Assembly (NCBI RefSeq): GCF_009864005.1
Contig: NZ_WEZQ01000012.1
Location: forward strand, 62,001 to 126,000
Direction: 5' to 3'
Source of the DNA: Furfurilactobacillus milii
GTDB lineage: Bacteria > Bacillota > Bacilli > Lactobacillales > Lactobacillaceae
DNA length: 64,000 nucleotides
Below are positions 18,024-28,313 of the stretch, one piece after another. Numbering within the stretch: position 1 is the stretch's first letter; every line of letters begins with the position of its first letter. Both the position numbers and the translations under genes were made by a program. The notes under the pieces are model-generated. The model saw only the letters and a program-made list of their open reading frames with translations, ran no database searches and was not told where the DNA came from.

Positions 18024-18081
18024 AAAGACCCATCATCGTAGCTGTAACAATTCGTTACCGGCCAACGATGATGGGTCTTTT
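18024..18081. terminator. Bidirectional terminator between convergent genes
   Basis: AGACCCATCATCGT pairs perfectly with ACGATGATGGGTCT. AAAA flanks the left and TTTT the right, so it can serve both the small gene on the left and the giant surface gene on the right. Confidence 0.9.
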
Positions 18082-18100
18082 GATGTTCAATAATACTGTT

Positions 18101-21100
18101 CTAGTGTTTTAATGAATCGTGCTTACGACGAAGACCAAACCAGCCGATCAACGTTGTTAAGCCAAGAAGGCCTAACAGCGCTTCAAGTTCACTTGCTTCG
18201 TTGGTGTCCGGTAAGTGCCGGCCAACATACTGTGGATCAACAGGTGATGAGGCCTGGTTACCATTAGTCAGCTGACCATTGTAACCACGTGCACCGTTGA
18301 CTCCGGTTGTAGCCACACGAGTACCAGTCGTTGATGACTGACCATTACTCATTTCACCGTTAGCCGACAATGGGTCGTTGCCCAAACCACCGTTGACAGA
18401 CGAGGAACTGCCCGCTGCAGCTGGGTCTGAACTACTATTATTCCCGGTTGGGTCACCAGCCGTCTTCGGGGGCAGTAACGCCTTTAGCTGAGCTTCAATG
18501 TCAGCGGCCTGAGCAGCCAAGCTGTCCGCAAACTCGCGTAACTTATTTGCCTGATCCAACGCCTGACTAGCAGCATCAGAATACTTCTTAGCGAGAGTTG
18601 GGTCATTTGCTGCCAATGCTTGTTTGGCAAGTTCTTCATCCTCAGCAGCTTGTTTGGCCAATGAATCAGCTGCACTAGCAGCACTATTAGCCTGGTTAAC
18701 TAAGGATTGGGCTTTGTTTTCAAGTGATGACTGCCCCTGACTGTGTGCCTGGTTGGCCAAACTTGCTAACCGTTCAGCATCGCTTTGAGCAGCAGAAGCT
18801 TCACTAGCGGCCTTTGACGCGGCGGAAGCGGCCTCACTGGCTGCAACACTTGCATCATGGTGGTACTTATTAACCGCTTTGTTAATATCTTCAAACGTTG
18901 CATCAATCCGACTTCTGAACTGAGCCGCAGCAGCACTCAAGCCAGCAAGTACTGATTGTGCACTTTGAGCTTCTGAAGCAAACTGACTGGCCGTCTTCGG
19001 ATCATTCAGTTTGGCAGCGCTCAACGCACTGGACTCAGCAGCACTAGCCAACAAGTTTTCAGAAGCAGCGGCCGATTCGGTACTGTTCAACTGGCTCATC
19101 AATGAGTTAGCTTCACTAGCAAGTGATTGAACGGTGCTATTTTGTTGATCCGTTGCAGCTTGACTAGCGGCCACTGTAGCACTTTGCTGAGTCGACTGCG
19201 TTGCGCTGGTAACCGCACTCTTAGCCTGATCAGCGGACGTAGCAGCACTGGTAGCAGTACTACCGTATGAACTAGCAGCTGCGGAATCGATGCTAACGGC
19301 CTTATTGATGGCGGAATTCAATTGGTTAACTTGCCCCAACAAAGTGTTTGCAGAAGCTGTCGCATTAGCAGCCACTTTTTCAGCACTTTCGGCCGAAGCC
19401 TTGTCAGATGCTGCAGTAACACTGTCGTTTGTTGTTGCTGCTGTTGAAGCAGCATCTGCATAGCTCTTAGCAACTGAGGCAGCAGATAATGCAGTGGAGT
19501 TCTGAGCACTTAATGCCGCCAATGAACCTTGGTTCTGCTTATCCATTGACTGAACTGCACTGTTCGTCAAATCTGTTTTAGCAGCGCTTGTTGCACTAGT
19601 AGCAGCGTTACTTGCACTCGTCGTTGACGAATTCGTAGCACTCGCATTGGAGTTAGCTGTGGAAGCAGCAGCGCTGGCGCTGGCGGCGGCTTCAGAGGCA
19701 GCAAGTGAATCAGCCTTCACTTGCTTATCAATTGCGGTATTTTGATAAGCAATACTCTTGGCAAATTCAGTTGCTGAAGTAGCTGCATTGGTGGCCGCTT
19801 TCTGGGCCGATATTGCGGAATCTCGATCAGCAATTGCAGTTGCACTATCATTTGTTTTCGCCGCTTTATCCGCCGCACTAGCATAGCTTTGAGCAATGGA
19901 ATTCTCCTTCTGTGCTGTCGAATTAGCAGCACTCAGACCCTTTGCCCAATCACTATTCTGCGATGCCATGGACTGTACCGCAGCATTACTCAAATCAGTC
20001 TTGGCAGAACTGGTTGGAGCTGTGCTGGAAGCAGTTGCGGCACCTGTTGCAGCAGTCGCGGCACTTGTTGCAGCGTCGTTTGCACTCTTTGCGGCATTCG
20101 AAGCGGCCTTTGAATCCGCTTCAACCTTGTTAGTAATCGAAGTGTTCAGGTCTGTTAATGAACTCAGTGCATTTTGAGCCGACGTTGCTGCTTCATTTGC
20201 TAGCTTATTAGCTGAAGTAGCATAACTGGCAGCAGTACTGGCTGCTTTAACATCGTTCAATTTAGCTGCATCGGAGGCTGCACTTGCATAACTGTTGGCC
20301 GCGTCTAACGCACTCGACGCATCCGAAGCGGCCTTTGCTGCAGTTGCCGCTTGTGTTGAGGCTGACTTCGCCCAATTTTGAACCGCTGTATCCGATTTAT
20401 CACTATCAGCTGCATTTTGTGCCGACGTATTTTGTCCTTGTGCAGACGTGTTGTCCTTTGCGGCAGAGGTGTTTGCTGTGTCGGCACTCGTCGCCTGACT
20501 TGCCGCTTCTTTCGAGGATTTTGCGGCTGCCTCACTATCAGCTTGAACCGAAGCCGTAAGCTTCTTGAGACCATCGGCAATACTCGAGGCTAAATTTGTT
20601 ACGCTAGTTCCAGCATTGGCCGCTGAAGCTTCCATTTTTGCGGCATCCGAGGCATTCTGGCTTGCCAAACTGACATCGTTATTTGAATCTGCCGCACTCG
20701 CCGCTGTTGAGGCGTAGACAGAAGCTGCAGTCTTCAAGCTCTGCATTGTGGAATTCGCACTGATCAGGGATCCTTGGAGAGACTGCAAACTCTTCATAGC
20801 TTGTTGCACGCTGTCATTTTTTGTATCTGCCGCACCTAAACTGGCCACGCTTGACTTTGCAGCAGAGTCGGCATTCGTGCTGGCCGCAGGGTCGACATTA
20901 TTCGCAACCCCACTCACAACTTTTGACGAACTATCTGCTGATGTTGCAAAGTTAGAAGAAGCGATAGAATCCGTGTGAACAGCGTTTGACAGAAGAGTAT
21001 ACGTATTGGCCGCTTGATCACGATTATTATCTATTTTATTTTGCAATTCGGCCATATTGCTAGCAAGCAGCAGAGCCTGAGTAGCATAACTTTTCGCAGT

Positions 21101-23980
21101 TACAACATCATTACTAAGGGCTGCATTAGATGCAGCAGACAGCAGAGAGTTTGCGGTAGCTTGACCGCTAGTTAAACCACTCTGCATTACTAATGTTGAT
21201 TCCGAATTGGCTTTCAATTTTTTACTGTAGTTCTGAACGTCACTGTTGTTAGTATCAGAAGCAGCCAATGCGATTCCAGAACTAGCATACTTATTTACGC
21301 TATTCACATCAGATGTCGCAGAACTAACCCGCTTACTAATATCGTCAGCAGCAATTTGAGTGGAGGTAACTTGTTGCGACGCCATTGTACTATCAACAAT
21401 CAGGATACTTTGTGCGAGTTCAGCAGCAGAGTTAGCAACCGATTCAGCTTTGTTTGTCTTCGTAAGGAACTCAGCAAACATAGAATTAAGGAGCGTACCA
21501 CCGTCATACCCAAAATAACTAGCTGAAGCAGCATCATTCTCTGCCGCCGCCGAAAGCGCATGATTAATCATATACGGATACGTAGTGTCATACTGATTTT
21601 GAGCAGCAATTTGTTGTGACACTGCACTTGTTTGTGCCGACTTTAATGCCGCCTGTGCGGACATAAAAGCACTATTAGAAGCAAGTGCTGGATCCGCAAC
21701 TTCTGCAGAATTAACTTCTGAAGTATAGGCCTCTATCGCTTTAATCTGGTCACTAACGGTTTTCATTACACCAGATGCATAGTTGTGCGTGTTAACAACC
21801 GAATCAGCCGCCTGACTGGCCGCGGTGCTATCAGAAGTCACAACACTCTTGATGTTTGCATAAGCTGACGTCGTTGCACTAGCTAGGGAATTAGCACTGG
21901 TAGTGTAGCCAGAAGCCAGCGTATTTTCTTTGGCCGCCAAATTTGCATAACTCTTAGCTGCAACTTGATCATACAAATCCGCAGCACTAGCTGCCTGATT
22001 GGCATAGCTTTTTGCAGCTGTGTCTGCATCTTGAGCTTTAGTAACCAAATCATTAGCATCAGTACCATTAGCCTGGGTTGAAGTATTTTTAGCTTGAAGA
22101 TCCTTATTCTTTAAATCGGTTCCGGCAATTGACCCCGCAATCGAAACATTACTCTGCGTTTGTGTGTTTGCATTAGTAACCTTGGGTAATTCAGCAGCTG
22201 CGCTTTGAGCTTCACCAGCTGCACTCTGTGCTGCACTCTGCGCTGCAATGCTGTCCGCTGACAACCATCCCTGAATCTTGTTGAGGCCATTTTTCGCATT
22301 GGCAAGCGCCTGAGCCGTCTTGTCAGCTAAAGAAGTCGCCGTTGAAGCTTCATTAGACGCATCTTCTGCAAATGCCAGTGCTGCATCAGAGCTTAAACCC
22401 AATACTTCTGCCGCAGTTGACGCAATTTTTGCTTTAGCCAATGCAGTCACCGCAGCAGCTGAATCAGTGGTCGCTTCATTTAAATCAGCTTGAATAGAAT
22501 TATTGGCTGATTGTACCGAACCATTTTGCGTATCCTTGCCCGCAGCAGCTGCTGCTTGACCAGCGGTGTCGCTTAATGCAACTTTAGAGGTATTTTGATT
22601 AGCCGTAGCCGTCGATGCTTCCTGTACAAACGATCCGATACTAGCAACCTTTTTATCGTTAGCAACCTGAGTGTTTACTTGAGTATTCAAGTCATTTATT
22701 GTGGAAACTTGGCCCGCAGTTGTGTTTTGCGCCGTTTCGGCAGCAGTCTGTTGCGTTTTAGCATCATCGGCAAAGCCGCTGGCAGCTGCGTTATCACCTG
22801 CCGTCTCAGCTGATGCGGCAGAATTTGCAAAATCCTGTGCAGATTTCAGTGCAATCCCTGCTGTTGCTACAGCATCACTAGCCTTCTTCTGGGCCGTAGC
22901 AGCTGAAGCCAGTAAGTCGGCCACATTAGTTTGCGTTGGATCCGTCGCCGCAGTTGCTTCTAATGTTGCCAATGTATGATTAACGGTCGTCAGATTAGCA
23001 TTGGCACTGGTAGCAGCGTTGTTAGCAGCAGTGACAGCTGCCTGAGCCGCTGCTGTGTATTCACTAGACGGTGCCGCAGTGGTTGCATTAGTCGTCCCTG
23101 TAGCATCGGTAGTCGTCCCAGTAGTGCCATTGGTCGTACCCGTTGTCGCGTCCATACGAACGATTTCAGCAGGTTGGCTAGTAGCGGCCAAAGAAGACTT
23201 GAGTGTATTCAATTCATCATTAGTGATTGCTGCGGCTACACTGACCACCGTCAAACTTTGTGAAGCCGTACTAGTCTGGTCACTGGTTGTAGAAGCCGCC
23301 GGTGTCTGCTTTGTTTCTGTTGAGGCAGCAACAGTTTTGTCAGTCGTGGCAGTGGTTGTTGGGGCTACCGCATTGGTCTTAACGGAAGTTGTCTCCGTTT
23401 GGCTGGCTGAATTGGCCGGTTTAGCGCTAACAGTAGAGCTGGCAGAGGTTGCCGCACTTGTAGCATCACTTAGCGTTGCCCGCGAGCCCAATGTAGCTGG
23501 ATTAATCAGTGTATTCGTCACCGAACCCGGTGTCTGTGCTGGTGCAGAAGCTGGCACAGTCTCACTGCTTGCATCGCTGAGGGTGGCACGAGAAGTCAAT
23601 TCTGAGTCGGTCGTTTTACTCGATTGACTAGCCGTTGTGTCGCTTTTAACTGTCTCAGAAGAAGCAGAGGTAGCAACCGATGTTTGACTACCACTGTGTT
23701 CACTTTGGGCACTTGCTTGACTAGTTGTTTGCGTCTGACTGGTTGCAGTCGAAAGAACCGCGGAGCCAGCAGATGTCGTATTAGTGGCTGACGCAGAACC
23801 GGCTTGTGTTTGAACCGTCGTCGGTGTCTGATCGGCATGCACGTCATCCTGAGTCATTGCCTCGACTAGCCCAAAGGTCAGCAAAGTTAAGCCCGCAAAA
23901 AGCCACTGCTTACCAGCCTTATACATTTTATAATGTTGCTTTTGTGTGTCGGGAATACGACCTAGGCGATTTTCAGTCAT
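18101..23980 (-). CDS. Giant Ala/Ser-rich repetitive cell-wall surface protein
   Basis: A protein of about 1959 residues. The N-terminus has the KxYKxGKxW signal (KMYKAGKQWL) followed by a hydrophobic segment, the type exported by accessory or canonical Sec in streptococci and lactobacilli. Residues ~40-320 are Ser/Thr-rich. From roughly 330 to 1750 the sequence is Ala/Ser/Asn-rich with an approximately 141-residue period. A linker leads to LPDTNE, a hydrophobic segment and RRKH, an LPxTG-like sortase anchor. ATG at 23980 is chosen, 12 bp from GGGAGG; TTG at 23989 is too close. A function in adhesion or aggregation is inferred. No SecA2 or glycosyltransferase genes are in the window. Confidence 0.9.
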   Translation of the reverse strand: MTENRLGRIPDTQKQHYKMYKAGKQWLFAGLTLLTFGLVEAMTQDDVHADQTPTTVQTQAGSASATNTTSAGSAVLSTATSQTQTTSQASAQSEHSGSQTSVATSASSETVKSDTTASQSSKTTDSELTSRATLSDASSETVPASAPAQTPGSVTNTLINPATLGSRATLSDATSAATSASSTVSAKPANSASQTETTSVKTNAVAPTTTATTDKTVAASTETKQTPAASTTSDQTSTASQSLTVVSVAAAITNDELNTLKSSLAATSQPAEIVRMDATTGTTNGTTGTTTDATGTTNATTAAPSSEYTAAAQAAVTAANNAATSANANLTTVNHTLATLEATAATDPTQTNVADLLASAATAQKKASDAVATAGIALKSAQDFANSAASAETAGDNAAASGFADDAKTQQTAAETAQNTTAGQVSTINDLNTQVNTQVANDKKVASIGSFVQEASTATANQNTSKVALSDTAGQAAAAAGKDTQNGSVQSANNSIQADLNEATTDSAAAVTALAKAKIASTAAEVLGLSSDAALAFAEDASNEASTATSLADKTAQALANAKNGLNKIQGWLSADSIAAQSAAQSAAGEAQSAAAELPKVTNANTQTQSNVSIAGSIAGTDLKNKDLQAKNTSTQANGTDANDLVTKAQDADTAAKSYANQAASAADLYDQVAAKSYANLAAKENTLASGYTTSANSLASATTSAYANIKSVVTSDSTAASQAADSVVNTHNYASGVMKTVSDQIKAIEAYTSEVNSAEVADPALASNSAFMSAQAALKSAQTSAVSQQIAAQNQYDTTYPYMINHALSAAAENDAASASYFGYDGGTLLNSMFAEFLTKTNKAESVANSAAELAQSILIVDSTMASQQVTSTQIAADDISKRVSSATSDVNSVNKYASSGIALAASDTNNSDVQNYSKKLKANSESTLVMQSGLTSGQATANSLLSAASNAALSNDVVTAKSYATQALLLASNMAELQNKIDNNRDQAANTYTLLSNAVHTDSIASSNFATSADSSSKVVSGVANNVDPAASTNADSAAKSSVASLGAADTKNDSVQQAMKSLQSLQGSLISANSTMQSLKTAASVYASTAASAADSNNDVSLASQNASDAAKMEASAANAGTSVTNLASSIADGLKKLTASVQADSEAAAKSSKEAASQATSADTANTSAAKDNTSAQGQNTSAQNAADSDKSDTAVQNWAKSASTQAATAAKAASDASSALDAANSYASAASDAAKLNDVKAASTAASYATSANKLANEAATSAQNALSSLTDLNTSITNKVEADSKAASNAAKSANDAATSAATAATGAATASSTAPTSSAKTDLSNAAVQSMASQNSDWAKGLSAANSTAQKENSIAQSYASAADKAAKTNDSATAIADRDSAISAQKAATNAATSATEFAKSIAYQNTAIDKQVKADSLAASEAAASASAAASTANSNASATNSSTTSASNAATSATSAAKTDLTNSAVQSMDKQNQGSLAALSAQNSTALSAASVAKSYADAASTAATTNDSVTAASDKASAESAEKVAANATASANTLLGQVNQLNSAINKAVSIDSAAASSYGSTATSAATSADQAKSAVTSATQSTQQSATVAASQAATDQQNSTVQSLASEANSLMSQLNSTESAAASENLLASAAESSALSAAKLNDPKTASQFASEAQSAQSVLAGLSAAAAQFRSRIDATFEDINKAVNKYHHDASVAASEAASAASKAASEASAAQSDAERLASLANQAHSQGQSSLENKAQSLVNQANSAASAADSLAKQAAEDEELAKQALAANDPTLAKKYSDAASQALDQANKLREFADSLAAQAADIEAQLKALLPPKTAGDPTGNNSSSDPAAAGSSSSVNGGLGNDPLSANGEMSNGQSSTTGTRVATTGVNGARGYNGQLTNGNQASSPVDPQYVGRHLPDTNEASELEALLGLLGLTTLIGWFGLRRKHDSLKH

Positions 23981-24018
23981 TTTTAGCAATAACCTCCCAC
24001 TATCTTTTGACTAAATTA

Positions 24019-24204
24019 ACAGCGCTGTAACAAAACATTTAAAATTTAAAAAAGTAATTTAGCTATATCTATCAAACGATTATAGTCATCGTCGATTATT
24101 AATGTAAAGCAATTGAGTTTCGCCTGTTATAACGCTGTTTTAAGAGAAAAACAATTGTACACAATTAAGTTAATTAACGTCCTTAATAAACGCTGTTATA
24201 TTGG
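24019..24204. promoter_or_regulatory. AT-rich upstream region with three related CGCTGTT boxes
   Basis: Near-copies of a GTTATAACGCTGTT motif occur at 24019-24032 (with the palindrome ACAGCGCTGT), 24126-24140 and 24187-24200. Together with the AT-rich flanks this may be a regulator-binding region for the giant surface gene. No protein is encoded in the 24000-24353 stretch. Confidence 0.4.
24079..24108 (-). promoter_or_regulatory. Promoter of the giant surface protein gene
   Basis: TTTACA (24103-24108) and TATAAT (24079-24084) are spaced by 18 bp on the minus strand, giving an untranslated leader of about 90 bases. Confidence 0.7.
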
Positions 24205-24353
24205 GGTTTGTTACGATTTTGAGATACTTTAGCCGGTAACATATTTTAAGCGGTAAAATATCTAGAAAATCGACAGTCATCTTCGCGAATTATATTCTTA
24301 ACATTTCCTTAATATTTACCGATTATCAATTATATCCGTCGCTCTTTACGTAC

Positions 24354-24399
24354 AAAAAAAGCGTGTCTCATTACGGAAATTTCCATTGAGCCACGCTTT
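24354..24399 (-). terminator. Terminator after the small gene at 24421
   Basis: AAAGCGTGGCTCA pairs with TGAGACACGCTTT, followed by a T-run on the minus strand. Confidence 0.85.
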
Positions 24400-24420
24400 G
24401 TGTCACATTTACATAGCGTT

Positions 24421-24642
24421 TTAATGCTTGTATAAATACGTAAATGTACCATCTTCATTTTTCTGAAACGTAAATTCATGATCTTGTGTGTCTTTTGCTC
24501 GCCAGCGCGTTACGCCGTAGTGAACCGTATCAGAATCCTGCAAGCGGGAAACGACGCCACCAACTAGCTCACGGTCATCACTAAATGATCCCCTGAGCAC
24601 CCCTTTTAATACTGGTAAAAAATCTTCTACATTAGTTATCAT
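24421..24642 (-). CDS. Small hypothetical protein
   Basis: The 73-residue soluble protein (VEDFLPVLKG, HYGVTRWRAKD, TYLYKH) has GAGGAAG 8 bp upstream of its ATG and a terminator just downstream, which supports a real gene. No known domain is evident. It sits between the giant surface gene and the WxL operon. Confidence 0.7.
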   Translation of the reverse strand: MITNVEDFLPVLKGVLRGSFSDDRELVGGVVSRLQDSDTVHYGVTRWRAKDTQDHEFTFQKNEDGTFTYLYKH

Positions 24643-24779
24643 GACGGGTCACTTCCTCATCTCTTACTGTATCAATAGTGTAACAAATAAGGGCGAGTGT
24701 GTGAACGCTTTCACTAAAATAAAATTATTAATTCTCCATTATCAGTACGTCAATTCGTAAAGTTATTGGCGCCAACTAA

Positions 24780-25814
24780 TTAGTGACGCCGCCGAATAAG
24801 CGCCCACGCCAGCATACCGGCTAAAACAGTTGCCCCGCTTCCGGCTCCAATAGCAACATTACGCCACGTATTATCCGGCTTCACTTCAACGGACGACCGG
24901 TTTAAATGCTGGGCTTTCTGTGCTGTGACCTTGAAATTCTTACTAAATTGCCACCGTCGCTTCTGCGAGACTGCGGTAATTGTTAGTGTATAACGACCAG
25001 CGCTTAATGGTCGATTCTTCAACCATACTGGAAACTGCATCACCGCATTGGGTGCCAACTGGTAACCAACTTGCTTAGTGGTATACAACGCCGCCTGACT
25101 GTCAGCCCTTTTGACTTCACCCGTTACTTTCAGCTGATTAACAAAAGTAGCAGTTTCATTGTGAATGGCGCCGCTGACAACATTACGAGCATTTATCTGC
25201 TTAGGTTTCACCGTTCCTAATGACAGTTTGGGCGATACCTTGTTCACACTGTTGCGCAAAACAATTGCGACCACAAACTGATACCGATTTTGAATCGCCA
25301 CCGCCTGTTGCTTATTTGGTGACGATACCGCATCATCCGCGTCTGCATCGCTCAACGTCAGTCCGCCGGCTAATTGTCCATCAAAATGATGTTTCGGCAT
25401 GATTACCTGCATCCGCACTTGACCATCCCCATTTGGATCAATCGTGATCGGCTTGACAGGCAGTTTCACTACTTTAGCAAAATCGGCTGGAACGCTGTCG
25501 TCCAGTCGTTCCTTATTTTTTCCATACTCCACCACCCCATTTAGGTTCGTTGTGGCCTGCGCTAGGCCAGTTCTCAAATGTAGTGGTGTTTTCTTATTGT
25601 TATGAATGTTGACGACCAGTGTCGTTTGTTCACTAGGCCCCATTTGAAGATCAAAATACGTTACTTTTTGATTCACCTGTTGAGTCGGCAAAACGGGCTG
25701 TACCGAAAAGGCCAGCCCGTCTGCCGAGACGTGAATGCCAAACAACAGGGTCGTCAACGCAACGAATAGACCTAATAACCACCGCCAACGTTTGCCGATT
25801 CTCTTCTGCGTCAT
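24780..25814 (-). CDS. DUF916/DUF3324 WxL-interacting membrane-anchored protein
   Basis: The 344-residue product has a signal peptide, a DUF916 domain (FSVQPVLPTQQVNQKVTYFDL onward) and a DUF3324-like domain, then a C-terminal transmembrane helix with a basic tail (ALIRRRH). Proteins of this type accompany WxL proteins and are thought to bind peptidoglycan and hold WxL partners at the surface. The start is ATG at 25814, 8 bp after GGGAG; the in-frame TTG upstream overlaps that site. It is the last gene of the WxL operon. Confidence 0.9.
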   Translation of the reverse strand: MTQKRIGKRWRWLLGLFVALTTLLFGIHVSADGLAFSVQPVLPTQQVNQKVTYFDLQMGPSEQTTLVVNIHNNKKTPLHLRTGLAQATTNLNGVVEYGKNKERLDDSVPADFAKVVKLPVKPITIDPNGDGQVRMQVIMPKHHFDGQLAGGLTLSDADADDAVSSPNKQQAVAIQNRYQFVVAIVLRNSVNKVSPKLSLGTVKPKQINARNVVSGAIHNETATFVNQLKVTGEVKRADSQAALYTTKQVGYQLAPNAVMQFPVWLKNRPLSAGRYTLTITAVSQKRRWQFSKNFKVTAQKAQHLNRSSVEVKPDNTWRNVAIGAGSGATVLAGMLAWALIRRRH

Positions 25815-25848
25815 TTCATTCACTCCCAAATATTAACTTTCATCTTCA

Positions 25849-26637
25849 CTAGCTACCTTGATCGGCATTAACTGCCCCCTGAGCCCCACCCGGAACCGTT
25901 GTCGGGGTTGGGGAATTTGGGTTACTACCATTTGTTGGAATATCCTCTAGTGACCAGTTCAAACTGGTTGTATAAACATCTTCTTCAGGGTACGCGCCGG
26001 TTGGCACCGTCAACTTAACGCCAGGGTTGTCCTTCGTGCCCCAAGCGTCCGTCCACAGACCATAACCACTGCCGGCTAAAGCATTCATTACAACAGCTTG
26101 ATTGCCTGGTGACAGCGCCTGGTCTGTAACACTAACCTCATTAACTGATAGGCCTAAACCACTACCAGCTCGTGAATTCGTCAAACTAATTTGAGCGCCG
26201 TTTAATTCTTTTTGAGATTTGGCACTCTGCAATTGACCTTGTTCAGTCACTTTGAGTGTCCAGCCCTTTGGATCGCCGGCTCGCTTGTCGGTTACCTGAG
26301 CAAAGTTGGCTGTTTTATTAGCATTATCCATCGAGGCAATATACGTTTGCCTGGCTGGTGAAATCTTGTGGGCGCCAAAGTCAAAGTTTGAAACGTAGTC
26401 CAGGGTTAAGGCACCCGTGTTACCAGTACCAGGGTTACTACCATCGCCAGGTTTAGACGGGTTATCTGGGTCAACCGGTGTTTCAGGCGTTTGGTCATCC
26501 TGTGTAAATGCAACGGTTGCTCGGGTAGTTGCTGTCGATGTTTGTGCGGCCATTGCAACGGTCGGCACTGACATGCCAAGACCAGCTACAGCAAGGCCAA
26601 GCGCGGAAAAAAGTTTAATTTTTGTTGATAATGACAT
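25849..26637 (-). CDS. WxL-domain cell-surface protein
   Basis: The 262-residue precursor has a signal peptide (LFSALGLAVAGLGMSVPTVAMAA), a Pro/Gly-rich linker (TPETPVDPDNPSKPG) and a C-terminal WxL domain. The two motifs visible are GWTLKVTEQ and LNWSLEDIP. Such domains bind the cell wall non-covalently. The start is ATG at 26637 behind AAGGAG. It sits between the larger WxL protein and the DUF916 protein in one operon. Confidence 0.92.
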   Translation of the reverse strand: MSLSTKIKLFSALGLAVAGLGMSVPTVAMAAQTSTATTRATVAFTQDDQTPETPVDPDNPSKPGDGSNPGTGNTGALTLDYVSNFDFGAHKISPARQTYIASMDNANKTANFAQVTDKRAGDPKGWTLKVTEQGQLQSAKSQKELNGAQISLTNSRAGSGLGLSVNEVSVTDQALSPGNQAVVMNALAGSGYGLWTDAWGTKDNPGVKLTVPTGAYPEEDVYTTSLNWSLEDIPTNGSNPNSPTPTTVPGGAQGAVNADQGS

Positions 26638-26681
26638 ATTAATGCTCCTTCTTCTCGTTATTTTTATTTGGTTCAAGTAAT

Positions 26682-28313
26682 TTAATTATTTGCGACACCA
26701 TCTGTCACATGCCACGTCACACTGCCCGAATAGGCCTCACCTCCCTCGGTGCCAGTCGGGACTTCTAGGAACAAGCCGGTCTTGGCATCCCAATGTTGTG
26801 AAATATTCGTTACTTCTGTATATAAGTGATAATCGACGTCATGAATAACCTCGCTAGGATAGTCTCCTTGGGTAGCGACCAAAACTTGATGATTGTTGAC
26901 TGGCAAATCTCTTCCTTGCCGCACATAATGCATGGCATCCTGTAAAACATCGCGTTCCGGATCGGATAATTGCTGTGACTGATCCGCTGATACGGTTAGT
27001 GTCCACGATCTTGTTCCCTCGCGATTGTCGACCACACTTAATGTATTGGCGCCAATTTCATCACTGTTGACCGGTAAGATTCGTGCTGGCAACTTTTGTC
27101 CCCAAACCGTTTCCGCATCTAGTGGCTCATCGGTCGGGTTAAACGTAACAGTGTGTGGTGCGGCGATGGACAGTGCATTAGCCGGTTTATCTGGCACATC
27201 CAGAGACAGTACATAATGCAATGGGTCACTAAAATTATTGTCCTCATCGCCAATACGAATGTTGAAACCTGACAGTTGATCACTATATTGCGGCATGTAT
27301 TGAGCTGGAATCGTTACGGTAATCTTTTGACGATTAGTGGCTGTGGCGACCGTAACTTCATCAACGCCCTGGTATGTGTCTGACCATAATTCTAAGTAGA
27401 CCAGGTAACGACCAGGTTTGGGCACTGTCAAAAATATCGGTAATGATAACGAGCCACCCGTGTAGTGAACGTAATTGCCAGCAAGTGGATCGCCATAATC
27501 AATCACTGGAGCAGAATTATCGTCAACCGCCCGCGTTTGCGGCGAAGCATTAGCATGCCGCTCGCTAGATTGCGGTGCTGATTCGGTTTGAGTGGGTGAC
27601 GAAGGCGTTACTGTTGATGTCTGATTAGTCGACGTTTGAACGCTACTCTTATCAAAATTTGCATGGTTCTTTGATTTTGCTTCATCATCTTGAACAGCTT
27701 TCAAACTTGCAATGCTCGAGCTGCCTGTTGACATACCAGTCGACAATGTCCCGGCGTCAGCGGTCTCAGTTGGCGTCAACTGAACGTGTGATTGATCTTT
27801 ATTACTGTTAACTTCACTGCCTTTCACACCAGTCTGCGACTCACTTTTTACCGTCGTACTGGTCTCATCACTATCACTCGACGTTGTGGCATTGGCACTT
27901 TGAGTCGGTGTTACTGATATCTCCTGTGCAGCCAATTGATGTTGCTGGCTATCAAGCACCTGAATCGCGCCAGAACCTGGCGTTAATGTTTGAACAGCAA
28001 TCGTCCAACGTTGCGTTTGGTGCGCAGAAAGTGTCAGCTTGGCTTGCGTTAACGGTTCATTCCAGCTCAAAGCCGCAGTCGTTTCGTCGCCAGTATCAGC
28101 CATGAGTGTTGAGGGCAATCTCAGCGTTATTGTGGCGCTTTGCTCCGTGTCATTTTGCGTAACAAACTGCACTTTTTGTGGATTAACTTGAGTGCCGGTC
28201 GCAAACGTCACCACCGGTCCACTTGCCGCATTTATCCGATGACTGGGCGTGATAAACAGCATCGTGATGATCAACAACATACTAATTACACCCAGTCGGC
28301 GCCAACGTATCAT
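26682..28313 (-). CDS. Large WxL-domain cell-surface protein
   Basis: The 543-residue precursor has a signal peptide (LLIITMLFITPSHRINA), an N-terminal DUF916-like or immunoglobulin-like domain, a Ser/Thr/Gln-rich spacer (~150-255) and a C-terminal WxL domain with RSWTLTVS and the variant WHV at the second motif (TWHVTDGV). ATG at 28313 has AAAGGAG upstream. It is the first gene of the WxL operon, with only short gaps to the next two genes. A surface-binding role is inferred. Confidence 0.88.
   Translation of the reverse strand: MIRWRRLGVISMLLIITMLFITPSHRINAASGPVVTFATGTQVNPQKVQFVTQNDTEQSATITLRLPSTLMADTGDETTAALSWNEPLTQAKLTLSAHQTQRWTIAVQTLTPGSGAIQVLDSQQHQLAAQEISVTPTQSANATTSSDSDETSTTVKSESQTGVKGSEVNSNKDQSHVQLTPTETADAGTLSTGMSTGSSSIASLKAVQDDEAKSKNHANFDKSSVQTSTNQTSTVTPSSPTQTESAPQSSERHANASPQTRAVDDNSAPVIDYGDPLAGNYVHYTGGSLSLPIFLTVPKPGRYLVYLELWSDTYQGVDEVTVATATNRQKITVTIPAQYMPQYSDQLSGFNIRIGDEDNNFSDPLHYVLSLDVPDKPANALSIAAPHTVTFNPTDEPLDAETVWGQKLPARILPVNSDEIGANTLSVVDNREGTRSWTLTVSADQSQQLSDPERDVLQDAMHYVRQGRDLPVNNHQVLVATQGDYPSEVIHDVDYHLYTEVTNISQHWDAKTGLFLEVPTGTEGGEAYSGSVTWHVTDGVANN

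Noticed and set aside
20284-20580. Antisense open frames within the giant surface gene
   Set aside because: They are long only because the gene is Ala/Ser-rich; none has a ribosome-binding site or recognisable domain.
18101-23980. Collagen-like or mucin-binding identity of the giant protein
   Set aside because: No Gly-x-y repeats or MucBP domains are visible; only the export signal, Ala/Ser repeats and anchor are clear.
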